NCBI RefSeq assembly: GCF_000966285.1
Contig: NZ_KQ031391.1
Location: forward strand, 6,696,430-6,760,429
Source of the DNA: Pseudofrankia sp. DC12
GTDB taxonomy: Bacteria > Actinomycetota > Actinomycetes > Frankiales > Frankiaceae
Length of the DNA stretch: 64,000 nt
Reading direction: 5' to 3'
The notes below the pieces were generated by a model. The model saw only the letters and a list, made by a program, of their open reading frames with translations, did not search any database and had not been told where the DNA came from. This document shows positions 61,652 to 64,000 of the stretch, piece by piece; position 1 is the stretch's first letter; each line of letters opens with the position of its first letter. The translations under genes and the position numbers were made by a program.

Positions 61652-62191
61652 ATGGCGGGTCCGAGGTCGGGAGACGTGCTACTCAGGCCGATCGAGGAGG
61701 ACGACTGGCCGGCGGTCCATCTCTGGGCGAGCCAGGAGCGGGTCTGCCGTTTCCAGGCGTGGGGTCCGAACACAACGGAGCAGACACGCGAGTTCGTGTG
61801 GGAGGCCGCGAAAGCGTGGACTTCCTCTCCCCAGACAAGATTCGTCTACGCGATTACCCTCGACGGATGCGTTGTCGGTAACTGCGAGCTGAACCTTCGC
61901 GGCCGGGACCAGGGGGAAATCAGCTACCTGTTGCACCCTGACTACTGGGGAAAGGGGCTGGCCACAGCCGCCGCCAGCCAGCTCGTCCAGCTCGGGTTCG
62001 ACGAGCACAACCTTCATCGCGTCTTCGCCACCTGTGACCCGCGTAACGTCGCGTCGGCTGCCGTCCTGCGGCGGCTCGGGATGAGTTACGAGGGCCGGAT
62101 GCGCGAGACGATGCTGATCCGCGACGGCTGGCGCGACTCAGACCTGTACAGCGTTCTCGCACATGAATGGCATGCGAGGCCCCGACGCTGA
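61652..62191 (+). CDS. GNAT acetyltransferase (RimJ/RimL-like)
   Basis: The 179-residue protein has LLRPIEEDDWPAVHLWASQ at the start, ISYLLHPDYWGKGLATAAASQL (acetyl-CoA loop) and NVASAAVLRRLGMSYEGRMRE, the arrangement of RimJ/RimL and aminoglycoside 6'-type acetyltransferases. CATAGT six bases before the ATG indicates leaderless expression. Probably a transposon A passenger. Confidence 0.88.
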   Translation: MAGPRSGDVLLRPIEEDDWPAVHLWASQERVCRFQAWGPNTTEQTREFVWEAAKAWTSSPQTRFVYAITLDGCVVGNCELNLRGRDQGEISYLLHPDYWGKGLATAAASQLVQLGFDEHNLHRVFATCDPRNVASAAVLRRLGMSYEGRMRETMLIRDGWRDSDLYSVLAHEWHARPRR

Positions 62192-62361
62192 ACCCGCCAT
62201 TGCCCGACCACCAGCCGCTGGCACCGCGCTCATGCCACTTAAACCTATTACGCCACCGGTGGCAACGGCAGCATGGCTCCCGGAATCTCCGCATCGCCTG
62301 GTTGTCTCGGCCCGCGAGCAACGGAATGAAGAGTCCCGGTAGCGGCTGGCGTGCGGGCGGC

Positions 62362-62970
62362 TTAGCGAGACTGGCCGTTCGGATGCACCTGGTTGAGGCC
62401 CGGGCCGAGGGCGCTGTGCAGGTGAGGGCCGTCGAAGCCGAGCTTGTATATCGCGGGCGTGGGCATCGACAGCCAGAAGGCGCAGTCGATCGAAAGACCC
62501 AGGGCGAGGAGCCCGCGGGCGATCCAGGTGCCGTGCGTCGCGGCCAGGATCGTCGTCGTGGACGAAACGGACGCCACAAGATCACGAACGGCGTTCCCTG
62601 CGCGGTGGGTGAGATCGGTGAGCGTCTCGCCCGCGCCAATGGCGAGATCGGGCTGATTCCAGCGCTGCTCGTAGTGGGCCTGCCAGCCCGGGGTCGGGTC
62701 CAGGCCTGACCGCCACTCGCGCAGATCGTCACGGTGACATATGGGCAGGCCCAGGGCCTGTGCGGTCGGTTCGATGGTCTGGATCGCGCGAAGGTACGGG
62801 CTGGACACGACCTGCGAGACGCCGAAGCCAACGAGGGGCGCCGCAAGGGCGACCGCCTGTTCATGACCCGCCTTGGTGAGCGGCCGATGGTGCTCGTCGG
62901 GACCATCGAGGGTCGGTGTGACGGACACGGCGTGACGGACCAAGACCAGGACGACCACAGGAGAGATCAT
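62362..62970 (-). CDS. Histidine phosphatase family protein
   Basis: The 202-residue protein has the phosphoglycerate-mutase-like catalytic motif LVLVRHAVS (RHG form RHA), SSPYLRAIQTIEPTA, the acidic region DDLREWRSG and the second His in AATHGTWIARG. It is a full-length small-molecule phosphatase of unknown substrate. No operon partner. Confidence 0.88.
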   Translation of the reverse strand: MISPVVVLVLVRHAVSVTPTLDGPDEHHRPLTKAGHEQAVALAAPLVGFGVSQVVSSPYLRAIQTIEPTAQALGLPICHRDDLREWRSGLDPTPGWQAHYEQRWNQPDLAIGAGETLTDLTHRAGNAVRDLVASVSSTTTILAATHGTWIARGLLALGLSIDCAFWLSMPTPAIYKLGFDGPHLHSALGPGLNQVHPNGQSR

Positions 62971-63242
62971 GCGTCACGCCGCTCGCTACGTAGGCGAGAA
63001 CGGGGCTGGATCTGACTCTCGCCGCTGGGCTGACCTGATGGGCCGGGGCCCTCGGGCCGAGGCGCGGCGGTCCTCCGGGGCTGTTGGAGTGCTGCGGTTA
63101 CCGGCCTGTTCGCTCGGGTCGCGCGCGCAACCGTCGAAGTCGATCTCTCCCCGTCCGCAGTGCCAGTAGCGAGTCGCTATCATAATTCGTTCTGACGGGT
63201 CCTTGGATACGAGGCCACGACCGAGTCGACGAGGTACTACGG

Positions 63243-63875
63243 GTGACTAATTTTCGCGTCGCGGTGTTCGCTTCGCACACGGGCACCAACCTGCGGGCGC
63301 TGCACCATGCCTCCCTTGAAAGTGATGCGGCGTTCTGCATTTCCTTGGTGGTGAGCAACAACCGGGAGTCTGGGGCTCTCGCCTACGCGCAAGCCTGTTC
63401 CATACCTTTCGCGCACATGTCCGGAGTGACGCATCCCGATCCGGTCCAGCTTGACGCTGCGATGTGCTCGCTCCTGGACGGTCATGAGATCAATTTGATT
63501 GTTACGGCTGGCTATATGAAGAAGATCGGCCCGCGCACGCTGGAGTCCTACGCCGGTCAGATCATCAACGTGCACCCGTCCCTGCTCCCGCGATACGGTG
63601 GGAAAGGTATGTTCGGCCGCGCGGTGCATGAGGCTGTGCTGGCGTCGGGTGATCACGTGTCTGGCGTTTCGGTCCACGTCGTCACGGCGGAGTACGACGA
63701 AGGCCCGGTCATCGGGCGTCGGATAGTCGCCGTCGAGCTGGATGACACCGTGGAGATGCTCTCACAGCGAGTCCTCAGGGCCGAGCACCTCCTCCTTCCC
63801 GAAGTAGTACAGGACCTCGCCGTGCGTGCGGCCGGCCAATGGAGAGCTGACGGTACCAAGAGGTCGCGTACGTGA
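63243..63875 (+). CDS. Phosphoribosylglycinamide formyltransferase-like protein (PurN family)
   Basis: The 210-residue protein follows the GART/PurN fold: AVFASHTGTNLRALHHA, GYMKKIGPRTLESYAG, the catalytic segment INVHPSLLPRYGGKGMFG (Asn and His) and YDEGPVIGRRIVAV (Asp). It transfers a formyl group from 10-formyl-tetrahydrofolate. Located in an island, it may be a specialised formyltransferase rather than the housekeeping purN. GTG start. Confidence 0.88.
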   Translation: MTNFRVAVFASHTGTNLRALHHASLESDAAFCISLVVSNNRESGALAYAQACSIPFAHMSGVTHPDPVQLDAAMCSLLDGHEINLIVTAGYMKKIGPRTLESYAGQIINVHPSLLPRYGGKGMFGRAVHEAVLASGDHVSGVSVHVVTAEYDEGPVIGRRIVAVELDDTVEMLSQRVLRAEHLLLPEVVQDLAVRAAGQWRADGTKRSRT

Positions 63876-63937
63876 TCGTTCCATTCCTCCGTGATCCGCT
63901 TTTCCCGGGGCACGGAGTTCGGTTGAGGGACCTGGCA

Positions 63938-64000
63938 TCAGACGTCGATCTCAGGCTTGTTGGCCCCAGCACGCTCGATGACCCGGTACACCGTGGCCCG
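63938..64000 (-). CDS. C-terminal end of a serine recombinase, runs off the window
   Basis: The last 20 residues, RATVYRVIERAGANKPEIDV, are the recognition helix and tail of a resolvase-type HTH (compare SRETVYSYL in the resolvase at 58.7 kb). The gene continues beyond the right edge. It may be the resolvase of transposon A. Confidence 0.55.
   Translation of the reverse strand, partial: RATVYRVIERAGANKPEIDV

Noticed and set aside
62969..63169. Small plus-strand frame of 66 codons before the PurN-like gene
   Set aside because: No start signal or family resemblance; composition is that of non-coding DNA.
1..64000. CRISPR arrays, rRNA and tRNA genes
   Set aside because: No regularly spaced repeat array with spacers and no rRNA or tRNA-like sequence was recognised; short tRNAs could be missed by eye.

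Overview
High-GC (about 70%) actinobacterial DNA with many GTG starts, ATGA/GTGA gene overlaps and leaderless genes. The protein families (XRE/DUF5753 with DUF397, SigE-type ECF factor, SCO6745-like protein, SHOCT protein, Cys/His-plus-coiled-coil protein) fit a filamentous actinomycete of the Frankia/Streptomyces type. The genus is an inference; no rRNA or tRNA gene is visible.

Positions 1-31 kb are mostly chromosome-like. They hold a broken DrrAB-like exporter, a GrpB protein, an intact NatAB-like ABC exporter, an APH-like kinase plus a conserved partner behind a KstR-like operator, an ECF sigma factor with a membrane partner, an epimerase, a lipoprotein, VOC proteins, glmS, an AAA ATPase, a decayed stretch with marR, comB and response-regulator remnants (17.0-19.3 kb), two MFS transporters, methyltransferases, a phosphoesterase and a transglycosylase. 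At 27.7-30.9 kb a four-gene operon encodes a ferric-reductase-like membrane protein, a ferredoxin, a ferredoxin reductase and an acyl-CoA desaturase. It is divergent from a BlaI regulator / M56 peptidase pair that is split by a 162-bp MITE.

From 32.6 kb to the right edge the window is an accessory island built from Tn3-family transposons and debris: one intact transposase (1025 aa), two broken ones of a second subfamily that carries a convergent small regulator gene, IS4-like remnants, resolvase genes, and decayed passengers (metF-like duplicate, SCO6745-like gene, ABC exporter tail, lipoprotein with an internal amber codon, HExxH-protein fragment). One transposase gene is split in two halves 28.7 kb apart and in opposite orientation, each half abutting the same transposon end with the same 5-bp target copy. 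This is the scar of a transposition-associated inversion.

Inside the island, bracketed by 844-bp direct repeats (44.4 and 59.6 kb), lies a tight seven-gene operon at 52.2-58.6 kb: two radical SAM enzymes, a creatininase-like protein with altered metal residues, an arylsulfotransferase-like beta-propeller, a family-2 glycosyltransferase, a methyltransferase and a P-loop kinase. It is preceded by an XRE/DUF397 pair. The set resembles the mycofactocin layout (radical SAM, creatininase, glycosyltransferase) but lacks its recognisable precursor, PqqD-like and dehydrogenase genes. It is the best candidate in the window for an undescribed biosynthetic system.
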